Assembly: GCA_021155195.1 (NCBI GenBank)
Contig: JAJNPV010000046.1
Location: 194,673-258,672 of the forward strand
DNA length: 64,000 nt
Direction of reading: 5' to 3'
From: Ohtaekwangia sp.
GTDB lineage: Bacteria; Bacteroidota; Bacteroidia; Cytophagales; Cyclobacteriaceae
Positions 8,923 through 17,566 of this stretch are shown here, in pieces (position 1 is the stretch's first letter; each line of letters opens with the position of its first letter). Under the pieces are notes generated by a model. The model saw only the letters and a list, made by a program, of their open reading frames with translations, ran no database searches and was not told the DNA's origin. Both the position numbers and the translations under genes were made by a program.

Positions 8923-9578
8923 AAAGTAAATTAAAACGTTTTGAGATCATTGCTTCGCGTGAAAATGTTCTTGAGCCTGGGAAAGAGATCTTTCAAAAGA
9001 TAAAAGGAAATTGGCATCGGGATTATTTTAAGAATCAGAATCCAATCACCATGGAACTTGCTTGCGGCCGCGGTGAGTATAGTGTGGGCATGGCACGCTT
9101 GCATCCCGAAAGGAATTACATAGGCGTGGATAAAAAAGGCGATCGGCTTTGGAAGGGAAGCACGTGGGCTTTTGAAGACCAACTTCCGAATGTTGGATTT
9201 TTGCGCACAGAAATTCTTTTCATTGAAAGTTTTATTGAGGCTAGGGAAGTGGATGAAATCTGGTTGACATTTCCTGACCCCCGTCCGCGAAAGCGCGATA
9301 TAAAGCGAAGGCTTTCGAGCAGTCGATACATTGACATATATAAAAAGCTTTTGAAGCCTGATGGCTATTTCCGTTTTAAAACCGATAACACAGATTTATT
9401 CAACTTTACGCTGGAAGAACTTGGGTATAGAAATGACTTACTGGATTTTGAATACACTCACGACCTCTACGAATCACATCTACGACCGGAGTGTTATGAT
9501 ATAAAAACCCGCTACGAAGAGATGTTCGCTGCAAAAGGGGAGAAGATTAAATATTTACGGTTTAGATTTGAACATTAA
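8919..9578 (+). CDS. trmB: tRNA (guanine-N7)-methyltransferase
   Basis: A 219-aa SAM-dependent enzyme that methylates N7 of G46 in the variable loop of tRNAs. The SAM-binding motif ELACGRGEYSV lies around residues 46-56, the acidic strand end NYIGVDKKGDR follows, and the family-specific WLTFPDPRPRKRD segment with its RRL partner is intact. The C-terminal DLYESHLRPE and TRYEEMF motifs are also standard. Start: a GTG overlapping the folC stop (GTGA) preserves the full N-terminus, and no in-frame ATG is available nearby. Confidence 0.95.
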   Translation: MKSKLKRFEIIASRENVLEPGKEIFQKIKGNWHRDYFKNQNPITMELACGRGEYSVGMARLHPERNYIGVDKKGDRLWKGSTWAFEDQLPNVGFLRTEILFIESFIEAREVDEIWLTFPDPRPRKRDIKRRLSSSRYIDIYKKLLKPDGYFRFKTDNTDLFNFTLEELGYRNDLLDFEYTHDLYESHLRPECYDIKTRYEEMFAAKGEKIKYLRFRFEH

Positions 9579-9638
9579 GGGATTGGGTAGAATAATAAAC
9601 ATTCCTAACTTGTTTCTTTAATCAACCAGCAGAACTCC

Positions 9639-9875
9639 ATGAAATCTGAAGGTAAAATTATTGAATTGTTGGCTCATTACTTAAATAAGATTGATTAGGT
9701 ATTAGATAGGATGGATCGTACCGAAAGAAGTGTGGATATTATGAGTCGAGTGGTTGTAGATCATAGTGTGAAGTTTAGTACTGTAAATGATGAAATAAAA
9801 CATCTTCGCGAAGAGCAGGGTGTTATGCTTAAAGAACTTCTTTCAATATCTAAGCGAGTCTCATCGATAGAATAA
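9639..9875 (+). pseudogene. Small coiled-coil ORF with in-frame amber
   Basis: Reading from the ATG at 9639 gives 19 codons (MKSEGKIIELLAHYLNKID), a TAG, then 58 further codons in the same frame ending at TAA 9873-9875. The second part is amphipathic and charged (segments RMDRTERSVDIM and EIKHLREEQGVMLKEL), typical of a short helical coiled coil. The continuous frame across the stop suggests a 78-aa protein interrupted by one nonsense mutation. Alternatively the ATG at 9711 starts a 54-aa product. No function is recognised. It occupies most of the 400-bp gap between trmB and the phosphoesterase gene. Confidence 0.5.
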
Positions 9876-9979
9876 AGGCACTAACTATCAAATTCTTAAA
9901 CCATATTACTCGTTAACAGTTTGGTAATACCTCAATGACGTTGGGATAACGCTAAATTCGGTTCTTTGTTGCAATTAGA

Positions 9980-10831
9980 ATGGGCAGTAAACGCAAGCGT
10001 GAGGTAGAACTCGTTATCATCTCAGATGTTCATCTGGGGACCTACGGCTGCCACTCTGAAGAACTTCTTCGCTACCTTAAATCAATCAAACCGAAGCGCA
10101 TTATTTTGAATGGCGACATTATTGATATGTGGCAGTTCAGTAAACGGTTCTGGCCAAAGTCGCACATGCAGGTAGTAAAGCACATTACTGGGCTTATTAC
10201 AAAAGGAACTAAAGTTACATACCTCACAGGCAACCATGATGAAATGCTGCGCAAATTTGCCGGCTTTCGATTGGGTTCATTTAACATTGCAAACAAGAAA
10301 GTGATTTCGCTCAATGGTAAATCTGCCTGGATTTTTCATGGCGATGTGTTTGACGTTACCATGCAATACTCAAAATGGATTGCCAAACTTGGCGCTATCG
10401 GGTACGACACGTTAATCCTGATAAACTCATTTGTCAATTTTATTCTTAAACTATTTGGTAAGAGCAAGATTTCTCTCTCTAAGCGGGTAAAAGACAGTGT
10501 GAAACAAGCAGTGAAGTTTATTAATGATTTTGAGAAGACTGCTGCTGATATTGCAATCTCCAACGAATACGATTATGTAATCTGTGGGCATATTCACCAT
10601 CCGGAAATGAAAAAAATTATCACGGATAAGGGTGAAGTAACCTATCTAAACTCAGGTGATTGGGTTGAAAACCTGACCGCACTGGAATACAATGGGGGTG
10701 CGTGGAGTATTTACCGTTACCAGGAGGACAGGAAAGCAATGTCCATAAAACTAAAGTCATCGAAAAATAATCTGGATAATGACGAGATATTTAAAGACCT
10801 TGTCAATGAATTCTTGACGATCAAAAAATGA
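9980..10831 (+). CDS. LpxH-like metallophosphoesterase
   Basis: A 283-aa calcineurin-fold phosphoesterase with the full metal-binding set: D16-x-H18 in SDVHLG, G45-D46 in LNGDIIDMW, GNHDE at 84-88, and GHIHHPE at 203-209. The overall pattern matches the UDP-2,3-diacylglucosamine pyrophosphatase (LpxH/LpxH2) group of lipid A biosynthesis, but the protein is longer than LpxH (about 240 aa), and such Bacteroidota homologues are assigned by similarity only. It overlaps the following glycosyltransferase by four bases (ATGA), so a shared role in envelope glycolipid synthesis is plausible inference. Confidence 0.8.
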   Translation: MGSKRKREVELVIISDVHLGTYGCHSEELLRYLKSIKPKRIILNGDIIDMWQFSKRFWPKSHMQVVKHITGLITKGTKVTYLTGNHDEMLRKFAGFRLGSFNIANKKVISLNGKSAWIFHGDVFDVTMQYSKWIAKLGAIGYDTLILINSFVNFILKLFGKSKISLSKRVKDSVKQAVKFINDFEKTAADIAISNEYDYVICGHIHHPEMKKIITDKGEVTYLNSGDWVENLTALEYNGGAWSIYRYQEDRKAMSIKLKSSKNNLDNDEIFKDLVNEFLTIKK

Positions 10832-11817
10832 ATATCTTATACGCCATTCAGGGCACAGGAAACGGTCACCTAAGCAGAGCAGTTGATATCATTCCCGAAT
10901 TAAAAAAACATGGCAAGCTTGATTTGTTTGTAAGCGGGGCACAAGCAGAAGTAGTGTTGCCTTACCCTGTAAAATATAAATCAAAAGGGTTAAGTTTTTA
11001 TTTTGGAAAGCAGGGGGGGATCAACTTTCTGAAAACGTTTCAAAAAAATAGTTCTAAGGATGTAATCAAAGAGATCAATAGTTTTCCGGTTGAGAAGTAT
11101 GATTTGGTGGTGAATGATTTTGAACCTATTACCGCGTGGGCTTGTCGTAAAAAAGGAATACCCTTAATAGGATTGAGTCATCAATCAGCCTTACTTTCAA
11201 AAAAAGCCCCAAGACCAAAAGTAATTGATCCGTTCGGAGAGTGGATGTTAAAAAATTATGCACCCGTTAAAAAATATGTCGGCTTCCATTTTGAACAGTA
11301 TGATAAAAACATTTTTACACCGGTAGTTCGGGCAGCCATTCGGGAAGCAAGTGTGAAAGACATGGGGCATTACACAATCTATCTTCCGGCCTATGATGAC
11401 AAAAAACTAGTTCAATTACTCCTTAAGATTTCAAAAGTTCGCTGGCATATCTTCTCTAAGCATACAAAGAGTCCTTATCATGTAGGTAGAATCTCGGTGT
11501 ATCCAATAAGTGGTCAGGATTTTATTGAGAGTGTGGTGACGGGCTCGGGAGTTTTATGTGGTGCCGGGTTTGAAACACCCGCGGAAGTGCTGAACCTTAA
11601 TAAGAAATTGTTAGTAGTACCAATGAAAAGTCAGTACGAACAACATTGCAATGCAGCAGCCTTAAAACGGTTAGGAGTTCCCGTGTTGAAGAAAGTCAAA
11701 AAGAAATCCATCAAAAAAATTGAACAGTGGCTGGAAGAAGGAAAGCCACTTGATATTTCATTTCCGGATATTGCTGGCGATGCGGTAGAGAAAGTGATGG
11801 AGAAGTTTTCGAAGTAA
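10828..11817 (+). CDS. Glycosyltransferase, GT-B-like
   Basis: A 329-aa protein of the MJ1255-type glycosyltransferase group (UDP-glucuronosyl/MurG-like GT-B fold). The N-terminal glycine loop ILYAIQGTGNGHLSRA is the acceptor-side signature, and the C-terminal GAGFETPAEVLNL with PMKSQYEQHCNA is the nucleotide-sugar binding half. No signal peptide or membrane helix is obvious. Its start overlaps the stop of the LpxH-like gene, and the two form a conserved-looking couple. Donor and acceptor sugars are unknown. It converges with the TrpF-like gene, leaving only one base between the two stops. Confidence 0.82.
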   Translation: MNILYAIQGTGNGHLSRAVDIIPELKKHGKLDLFVSGAQAEVVLPYPVKYKSKGLSFYFGKQGGINFLKTFQKNSSKDVIKEINSFPVEKYDLVVNDFEPITAWACRKKGIPLIGLSHQSALLSKKAPRPKVIDPFGEWMLKNYAPVKKYVGFHFEQYDKNIFTPVVRAAIREASVKDMGHYTIYLPAYDDKKLVQLLLKISKVRWHIFSKHTKSPYHVGRISVYPISGQDFIESVVTGSGVLCGAGFETPAEVLNLNKKLLVVPMKSQYEQHCNAAALKRLGVPVLKKVKKKSIKKIEQWLEEGKPLDISFPDIAGDAVEKVMEKFSK

Positions 11818-11818
11818 C

Positions 11819-12385
11819 CTAATCAACTTCCAATTGCTCCAACACATCGGCTAGTTCGTCATAATCTTTTAGTCCGGGTTTTAATTCCTGATTACCCGAG
11901 ATATTTACTCCAGCTATTGGAAATGTAAGTACGTCATCCAGCGAATAAGGAGCGGAGTCGAGATCAATATACACTTCTACCAGATCAGTCATTGATTTAA
12001 TTACCTCTGAATCTCTTTGCTGATCTCCTGTAAGGTGAGTGACCAGCAAGAATTCTATTTGATCTTTGTTTTTTTCAATGAGTTCTTTCGAAGCAGCCCA
12101 TTCAGATAAAGCCAATGAAACAATCAATCGTGCTTTTGAATTTGAATTAGCTAACTCATTAGTGTTGATCTGAATAAATTCGATTTGATATTCTTCTCCA
12201 TAAGTATGATCATCGATTTCAAGAACAAATTGAGGTCCGCTCACCCAACCGGTTATCTCCGCAAAGGTTTTAGCATCAATAGCCTTAGCAGGGAATCCGA
12301 GCCAATCAACGCCCATACCTGCACAATAGCGTGCATCACTCAAATTGGTTATGTTTCCGGCTTTTACTTTGGTTTTTAATGACAT
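11819..12385 (-). CDS. TrpF-like protein, catalytic Cys lost
   Basis: A 188-aa (beta/alpha)8-like protein resembling phosphoribosylanthranilate isomerase. The segment NLSDARYCAGMGVDWLGF is the TrpF strand-1/helix-1 region, and the C-terminal GVNISGNQELKPGLKDYDEL corresponds to the phosphate-binding end of TrpF. However, the usual K-x-C-G motif carrying the general-base cysteine reads KAGN here, and the DVSSGVE-type loop reads NISGNQE. No other trp gene is present. It probably does not catalyse the TrpF reaction; a regulatory or different isomerase role is possible. It is also somewhat short for TrpF (about 200-210 aa). Confidence 0.7.
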   Translation of the reverse strand: MSLKTKVKAGNITNLSDARYCAGMGVDWLGFPAKAIDAKTFAEITGWVSGPQFVLEIDDHTYGEEYQIEFIQINTNELANSNSKARLIVSLALSEWAASKELIEKNKDQIEFLLVTHLTGDQQRDSEVIKSMTDLVEVYIDLDSAPYSLDDVLTFPIAGVNISGNQELKPGLKDYDELADVLEQLEVD

Positions 12386-12409
12386 GGCTCAAATATCAAA
12401 AAGAAAAAA

Positions 12410-12417
12410 TAACTTTG
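12410..12417 (+). promoter_or_regulatory. Candidate -7 box
   Basis: TAACTTTG matches TAnnTTTG exactly and lies 19 bp before the ATG of the lipoprotein gene, giving a short leader. It is divergent from the TrpF-like gene, so both promoters would share this 50-bp gap. Confidence 0.4.
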
Positions 12418-12435
12418 AAACGAATTAGTGTCTGA

Positions 12436-13152
12436 ATGAAGCGAGGATCTCTTTTTATTATTTTACTGGTTAGTTTAATACGGTGTTCCGATGAAGACCC
12501 AATTAGCTCGGATATTGGATTAGACTATTTTCCATTACGCACGGGAGACAGTTGGATATATGAAGTAGAAGAAACGTCAATCAATCAGTCCATAACGGCA
12601 TCAACCACCTATGAACTACGAGTTACAGTTATCGATTCTTTAAAGAATTCAGAAGGGGGTTACACGTACACATTCCAACGTGCCAGAAGATTAACAGAGA
12701 TGGATTCCTGGGAAAGTATTGAAACATGGACTGCCCTGATTAGTAAGAATCAATTGATTCAAAGTGAAGGTAATGTGTTGTTCATAAAGCTGCTATTTCC
12801 ATTGTCTGCTGGATCGAAGTGGAATGGAAATCAATACAACAATCTGCCAAATAATGGAAATCTCTTCGATGGGATGGATGGAGAGTTTTATCATGTGCCT
12901 GAATTTAACCTTCCAATAACTTTATCCACAGGTCTTAATTTTGAAGCATCCCTGGCCGTCTACCATAACAATTTTATAGATCCAATAGTAGGGAAGGATT
13001 TTCGGAAAGAAGTATATGCCCGAGATATTGGTCTTGTTTATAAAGAAATTACACAACTTGAGTATTGTACGGTTGGTGATTGCCTTGGCCAACAAAAAGT
13101 AGATAAAGGATTTATGCTGGTTCAAACGTTAAAATCGTATGCTTCGCAGTAA
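12436..13152 (+). CDS. Predicted lipoprotein, unknown function
   Basis: A 238-aa protein with a lipoprotein signal peptide: basic start MKRG, hydrophobic LFIILLVSLI, and a lipobox ending in Cys17 (IRC|SDED). The mature part opens LDYFPLRTGDSWIYEVEE, a phrase common in Bacteroidota surface or periplasmic lipoproteins of unknown function, and is rich in beta-strand residues. The acidic SDED after the cysteine is compatible with export to the outer membrane surface in this phylum (inference). Its 3' end overlaps the start of the subtilase gene by 14 bases, suggesting cotranscription. Confidence 0.7.
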   Translation: MKRGSLFIILLVSLIRCSDEDPISSDIGLDYFPLRTGDSWIYEVEETSINQSITASTTYELRVTVIDSLKNSEGGYTYTFQRARRLTEMDSWESIETWTALISKNQLIQSEGNVLFIKLLFPLSAGSKWNGNQYNNLPNNGNLFDGMDGEFYHVPEFNLPITLSTGLNFEASLAVYHNNFIDPIVGKDFRKEVYARDIGLVYKEITQLEYCTVGDCLGQQKVDKGFMLVQTLKSYASQ

Positions 13153-14746
13153 GCTGACTCTTACTTTCATTTTAATTGCTTTTGGTGCAGAGAGCCAGGT
13201 GAACCGATACTTTATTTTTTTTAATGACAAAACAGGCACCCCTTTTTCACTTTCAAATCCTTCGCAATTTTTAAGCTCAAAAAGTATAGAGCGGAGACAA
13301 AAGCAAAACATCATATTTATTGAAGAAGATCTTCCTGTAAATCCAGATTATGTTAGTCAGGTAAAAAACACAGGAGCCAAAACATTCTTTACATCGAAAT
13401 GGTTTAATGGAGTATTGATTGAAGCTACTGCTTCGACACTTACCGCTATAAATGCGTTACCATTTGTTTCACGATCAGAATTAGTTGCACCCGGTAGCAA
13501 ACTTTTGGGTGGTCGGGTTTCAAAAATAAAACAACATAAAAATTCAACTGCAGATCAACCTGTTAATCAAAGTCAACTTCAGCAAATTGGAATTGATGGG
13601 ATGCATGATGCAGGGTACCGGGGTGAAGGAATTTCAATAGCAATTTTCGATAGCGGATTTAAAGGGGTAAATGTCACTGCACCATTCGCTGATCTTTTTA
13701 CCGAAAATCGCGTAAAGCAAACGTTTAATTTTGTAACCAATACGACTGGTGTCTATACAAGTGATGATCATGGTACGGAGGTCCTTTCCGTGATGGCAGC
13801 CTATTCTCCGGGCACTTATACTGGTGGAGCTTATAGGGCTGATTATTTTTTATATCTCACTGAAGATATCGGTAGCGAATATCGTGTGGAAGAATATAAC
13901 TGGGCGTTTGCTGCAGAACGTGCCGATAGTGCTGGAGTGGATGTTATCAATTCATCCTTAGGGTACAATGAATTTGATGACCAAACCATGGATTATAAAA
14001 TTTCTGAGTTGGATGGCAACACCGCGGTGATAACAAAAGCGGCACGCAAAGCCATAGAGAAAGGAATGATTGTAGTTTGCAGCGCAGGTAATGAGGGAAA
14101 TTCTTCGTGGAAGTTAGTTACACCACCTGCTGATGCGAATGGAATTCTTGCTATTGGGGCGATAAATAGCGTTGGCTCGTTAAGTAGTTTCAATTCCAGG
14201 GGACCAACAGCCGATGGCCGTATAAAACCAGATGTTGTTGCGCTGGGTTCTGGTACCAGTGTTATAAAGCAAAGTGGTTCTTTAGGAACTACCAGTGGTA
14301 CATCGGTGGCAAGTCCATTGGTGGCCAGTTTAGCAGCGGGTGTCTGGCAAGCATATCCACTGTTAAGTGCACATGCCGTTTATGAAGCCATCGTGTTTTC
14401 GGCCACTCTTGCAGCGGCACCAAACAATCAATTTGGTTATGGCATCCCTCACTTTCAAGCTGTTGATAATTACATAAAAAACTTATCTGAGAATGAAGCC
14501 ATTTCAATTTTCCCAAATCCAGTTTCCGGGAATAGTTTCACAATAAAGGTGAAAGAGCCAACAGACGAACTTATGCACATTACAATTTATGATACCCGAG
14601 GCAGCCGTGTTGCCGAATCACGATTAAAAATCAGTTGGCTTAACAATCCCTTTGAATATGATATTTCCACTCTAAAGGCTGGAGTTTATTTCGTCCAGGT
14701 TTCAACCGGCAAAGCATCCACTACTGCAAGGATTGCAAAGTTGTAA
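13139..14746 (+). CDS. S8 subtilisin-like peptidase with T9SS domain
   Basis: A 535-aa secreted serine protease. Order: signal peptide (to about residue 20, ESQ), a propeptide with the phrase SSKSIERRQKQNI, then the S8 catalytic domain with Asp in AIFDSGF, His in DDHGTEVLSVMA and Ser in GTSVASPLVA, and the oxyanion region NSSLGYNEF. The last 75 residues are a T9SS type A sorting domain: SIFPNPVSGNSF, then IYDTRGSRV, then DISTLKAGVYFVQV and a basic end. It should cross the outer membrane by type IX secretion and be released or anchored. Start overlaps the upstream lipoprotein gene. Confidence 0.93.
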   Translation: MLRSKLTLTFILIAFGAESQVNRYFIFFNDKTGTPFSLSNPSQFLSSKSIERRQKQNIIFIEEDLPVNPDYVSQVKNTGAKTFFTSKWFNGVLIEATASTLTAINALPFVSRSELVAPGSKLLGGRVSKIKQHKNSTADQPVNQSQLQQIGIDGMHDAGYRGEGISIAIFDSGFKGVNVTAPFADLFTENRVKQTFNFVTNTTGVYTSDDHGTEVLSVMAAYSPGTYTGGAYRADYFLYLTEDIGSEYRVEEYNWAFAAERADSAGVDVINSSLGYNEFDDQTMDYKISELDGNTAVITKAARKAIEKGMIVVCSAGNEGNSSWKLVTPPADANGILAIGAINSVGSLSSFNSRGPTADGRIKPDVVALGSGTSVIKQSGSLGTTSGTSVASPLVASLAAGVWQAYPLLSAHAVYEAIVFSATLAAAPNNQFGYGIPHFQAVDNYIKNLSENEAISIFPNPVSGNSFTIKVKEPTDELMHITIYDTRGSRVAESRLKISWLNNPFEYDISTLKAGVYFVQVSTGKASTTARIAKL

Positions 14747-14807
14747 AACCCCGCGGGTACAGACGTAAACCTTTTTATCTTTACACTATTATTTCAACCT
14801 ATTGTTA

Positions 14808-15461
14808 ATGAAGCCAATTATTGCCCCGTCCATTTTAGCTGCCGACTTTGCAAACCTGCAACGTGAAGCGAGCATGATTAACGAAAGCCAGGCCGACTGG
14901 ATTCACGTAGATGTAATGGATGGAGTTTTTGTTCCTAATATTTCTTTTGGAATTCCTGTAATCAAGGCAATCAAAAAGCATGCAAAGAAACCGTTGGATG
15001 TTCACTTGATGATTGTGCAACCGGAACGATACATTGAAACCTTTCGGGAAGCGGGAGCAGATTTGTTGTCCGTGCATATTGAAGCGAGCACGCATTTGCA
15101 TCGCACCATTCAACAAATAAAATCAGCTGGAATGAAAGCAGGGGTTGCTATTAATCCGCATACGTCCGTTTCACAGCTTAAGGATGTACTTGCAGATATT
15201 GATCTGGTTTGCATGATGTCCGTTAACCCCGGTTTTGGCGGACAAAAATTTATCGAAAACACCTATCAGAAAGTAAATGAGTTGAAACAATTAATTTCAG
15301 AAACCAAATCGAGTGCGTTGATTGAGATTGATGGGGGAGTGAACCAGGAAAATGCTAAACCGTTGTTGGATGCAGGGGCTAACGTATTGGTGGCCGGCAA
15401 TTTTGTTTTCTCTTCATCTGATCCTAAGTCTGTCATTCAAAGGTTAAAGGAAATTCAATAG
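14808..15461 (+). CDS. rpe: Ribulose-phosphate 3-epimerase
   Basis: A 217-aa TIM-barrel enzyme that interconverts ribulose-5-phosphate and xylulose-5-phosphate in the pentose phosphate pathway. Motifs: APSILAADFANL at the start, the metal/acid HVDVMDGVFVPNISFG, DVHLMI, MSVNPGFGGQKF, and the phosphate-binding EIDGGVN and GANVLVAGNFVF. The ATG at 14808 is preferred over the TTG two codons upstream because MKPIIAPS is the normal family N-terminus. Cytosolic, apparently single-gene. Confidence 0.95.
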   Translation: MKPIIAPSILAADFANLQREASMINESQADWIHVDVMDGVFVPNISFGIPVIKAIKKHAKKPLDVHLMIVQPERYIETFREAGADLLSVHIEASTHLHRTIQQIKSAGMKAGVAINPHTSVSQLKDVLADIDLVCMMSVNPGFGGQKFIENTYQKVNELKQLISETKSSALIEIDGGVNQENAKPLLDAGANVLVAGNFVFSSSDPKSVIQRLKEIQ

Positions 15462-15505
15462 GAAAACTTGGCTTGAATGTTGAATGGTTTACTAAACACT
15501 TTATC

Positions 15506-16075
15506 ATGCGCCTATTAATTTTACTCACATTTTTTCTTTTAGTATCCTGTGCACGTACTGTTTCAAGGATTGACCCCAGTCAGCAGATAGATTTAAGCGG
15601 ACGTTGGAATGATTCTGATTCGCGACAAGTGGCTGAAAAAATGATCACTGAGCTTTTGGGCAGTTCCAAATTTCAAGAGTATGCAAAATCACTTGGTAAA
15701 AAACCGGCCATCATTGTAGGTGAAATCAAAAACCGAACAAGTGAACACATCGATGCGAATAATTATATCAAGAAATTTGAATTGGCAATTTTTAATTCGG
15801 GTTTGGCCGATTTAGTTGAGTCTGATACGTTTCGCGATAAGCTGCGAGAAGAGCGTGCACAACAGCAAGACTTTGCCGATCCCGCAACGGTAGCTCAATG
15901 GGGAAATGAATTGGGTGCGAACCTAATGTTATTTGGAGAGATGACTTCCGAAACGGACGTCTACAATAAAAATCGTGTTGTTAATTATGTGACTACATTA
16001 TTCCTTACCGACATGGAAACGAATAAACGTGTTTGGTACGGTCAGCAGGAAATTAAAAAATACATTAAGAATTAA
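15506..16075 (+). CDS. LpoB-like lipoprotein
   Basis: A 189-aa outer-membrane lipoprotein. The signal MRLLILLTFFLLVSC ends in a lipobox cysteine; the mature domain contains the LpoB/COG3417 phrases IIVGEIKNRTSEHID and ALMLFGEMTSE-like NLMLFGEMTSETD with a terminal VWYGQQEIKKY. In E. coli LpoB reaches through the periplasm to activate PBP1B; whether this homologue does the same is inference. I start it at the internal ATG 15506, which gives a normal lipoprotein signal, rather than the ATG at 15473. The next gene (COG3014) is its usual partner. Confidence 0.85.
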   Translation: MRLLILLTFFLLVSCARTVSRIDPSQQIDLSGRWNDSDSRQVAEKMITELLGSSKFQEYAKSLGKKPAIIVGEIKNRTSEHIDANNYIKKFELAIFNSGLADLVESDTFRDKLREERAQQQDFADPATVAQWGNELGANLMLFGEMTSETDVYNKNRVVNYVTTLFLTDMETNKRVWYGQQEIKKYIKN

Positions 16076-16096
16076 CTTCCATAACAGCTCGATAGC

Positions 16097-17515
16097 ATGA
16101 TGAGCCGTTCTAAGCAAACATTATTAAAACTCTCGGTATTCATCTCTATCTTTTTAGTGGGTTCTTGTGCCAGCTATTATCAAACGAATACTGCCTTCAA
16201 TCAGAGTTTTGAACATGGAAACCTGAATGACGCATTAGAAACTTTGCAATCTAACGCGAATGATGCAAGAGGGAAGCGCGAGTTTCTCTTTTATGTTAAC
16301 AATGGTTTGGTGCTTTCTATGCTGGGTAGATATGCTGAAAGCAATGATTATTTTGAAAAGGCCTTCATTTTTGGCGAAGACTATAGAAAAAATTATCTCA
16401 ATGAAGTCGCTTCCTATTTAACCAATCCTAATGTAACGAGTTACAAAGGTGAAGATCATGAGCATCTCATGCTTTTGTATTATAAGGCGCTGAATTTTTT
16501 AAAGTTGGGTAAAACCCAGGAAGCACTAATTGAGTGCCGTAGACTAAATATCCGGCTTCAACAATTAAGCGATCGCTATGCCGATGAAAGTAAATTTCAA
16601 CGTGATGCTTTTATCCATACTCTGATGGGTATCATTTATGAGACTGATAAAGATTATAACAATGCATTCATTGCCTATCGCAATGCGGTTGAAATTTATG
16701 AGGAGGATTACCAACCTTTATTTCAAATTTCCATTCCGGATCAATTAAAATCTGATCTTTTACGAACGGCCTGGCTAAGCGGATTTAAAGATGAATTCGA
16801 ATTGTTTAAAGAAAAGTTTGGAATGGCTGATTATATCTATCAGTCGACAGAAGGAGGGGAGCTTGTTTTATTTTGGCATAATGGGTTGAGTCCCGTAAAG
16901 GCGGAGTGGGGTATCAACTTTGTGGTTGATAGAAGAGACAACTTTGTGTACTTTTCTAATCAGGAGTTAGGTATAAGTTTTCCCTTTTCTTTGGATGGAT
17001 ATGACGAGAAAGATAAGAACGGATTAACTCGCCTTGAATTTTTTAGGATTGCCCTGCCACGTTATCTGGAACGCCCAACTTATTACTCCGGAGCAACTGT
17101 TAGCTGGCAGGGAAATACAACAGAATTACAATTGTTAGAAGACGTTAACAAGATTGCATTTAAAAGTTTGCAACAGCGCATGACACTGGAATTGAGTAAA
17201 GCGCTAATCCGTGTAGCAATAAAGAAAGCAACTGAATATCAGGTGAAGCAAGAAGATAAAACATTGGGCTCTGTGTTAGGCATGATTAACGCCATTACCG
17301 AAAAAGCAGATACACGCAACTGGCAAACTTTACCACACAGTATCTATTACGCCCGCATTCCTCTTGCCGTTGGCCAAAATAAAGTTTCGCTTCAGCTAAC
17401 CAATGGCAATGGGGATTCTCATAAAAACGAATTTACGTATGAAGCCAGGAAGGGTCAGATACTGTTTCATACCTTCAGTTCGTTAGAGAGTGGTTATCCT
17501 AGTTATGGGTATTGA
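16097..17515 (+). CDS. COG3014-family lipoprotein with TPR
   Basis: A 472-aa lipoprotein of the COG3014 family. The signal ends VGSCASYY with the lipobox Cys about residue 24. The N-terminal half is helical and TPR-like (NNGLVLSMLGRYAESNDYFEKA and YKALNFLKLGKTQEAL), and the C-terminal half is beta-rich (LFWHNGLSPVKAEWG). This family is regularly encoded next to LpoB-like lipoproteins, as here, and the pair probably acts at the periplasmic face of the outer membrane on cell-wall or envelope homeostasis. Biochemical function is not known. Confidence 0.85.
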   Translation: MMSRSKQTLLKLSVFISIFLVGSCASYYQTNTAFNQSFEHGNLNDALETLQSNANDARGKREFLFYVNNGLVLSMLGRYAESNDYFEKAFIFGEDYRKNYLNEVASYLTNPNVTSYKGEDHEHLMLLYYKALNFLKLGKTQEALIECRRLNIRLQQLSDRYADESKFQRDAFIHTLMGIIYETDKDYNNAFIAYRNAVEIYEEDYQPLFQISIPDQLKSDLLRTAWLSGFKDEFELFKEKFGMADYIYQSTEGGELVLFWHNGLSPVKAEWGINFVVDRRDNFVYFSNQELGISFPFSLDGYDEKDKNGLTRLEFFRIALPRYLERPTYYSGATVSWQGNTTELQLLEDVNKIAFKSLQQRMTLELSKALIRVAIKKATEYQVKQEDKTLGSVLGMINAITEKADTRNWQTLPHSIYYARIPLAVGQNKVSLQLTNGNGDSHKNEFTYEARKGQILFHTFSSLESGYPSYGY

Positions 17516-17528
17516 CCAAACTATCGTT

Positions 17529-17558
17529 TTTGCCATCCATTTCAGGCTGTTATCTTTA
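17529..17558 (+). promoter_or_regulatory. Candidate promoter, TTTG and TATCTTTA
   Basis: TTTG at 17529-17532 and TATCTTTA at 17551-17558, separated by 18 bp, resemble the Bacteroidota -33/-7 pair. The predicted transcript would begin only a few bases before the TTG start of the next gene, suggesting a leaderless or near-leaderless mRNA. Confidence 0.4.
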
Positions 17559-17566
17559 AGGCTTAA

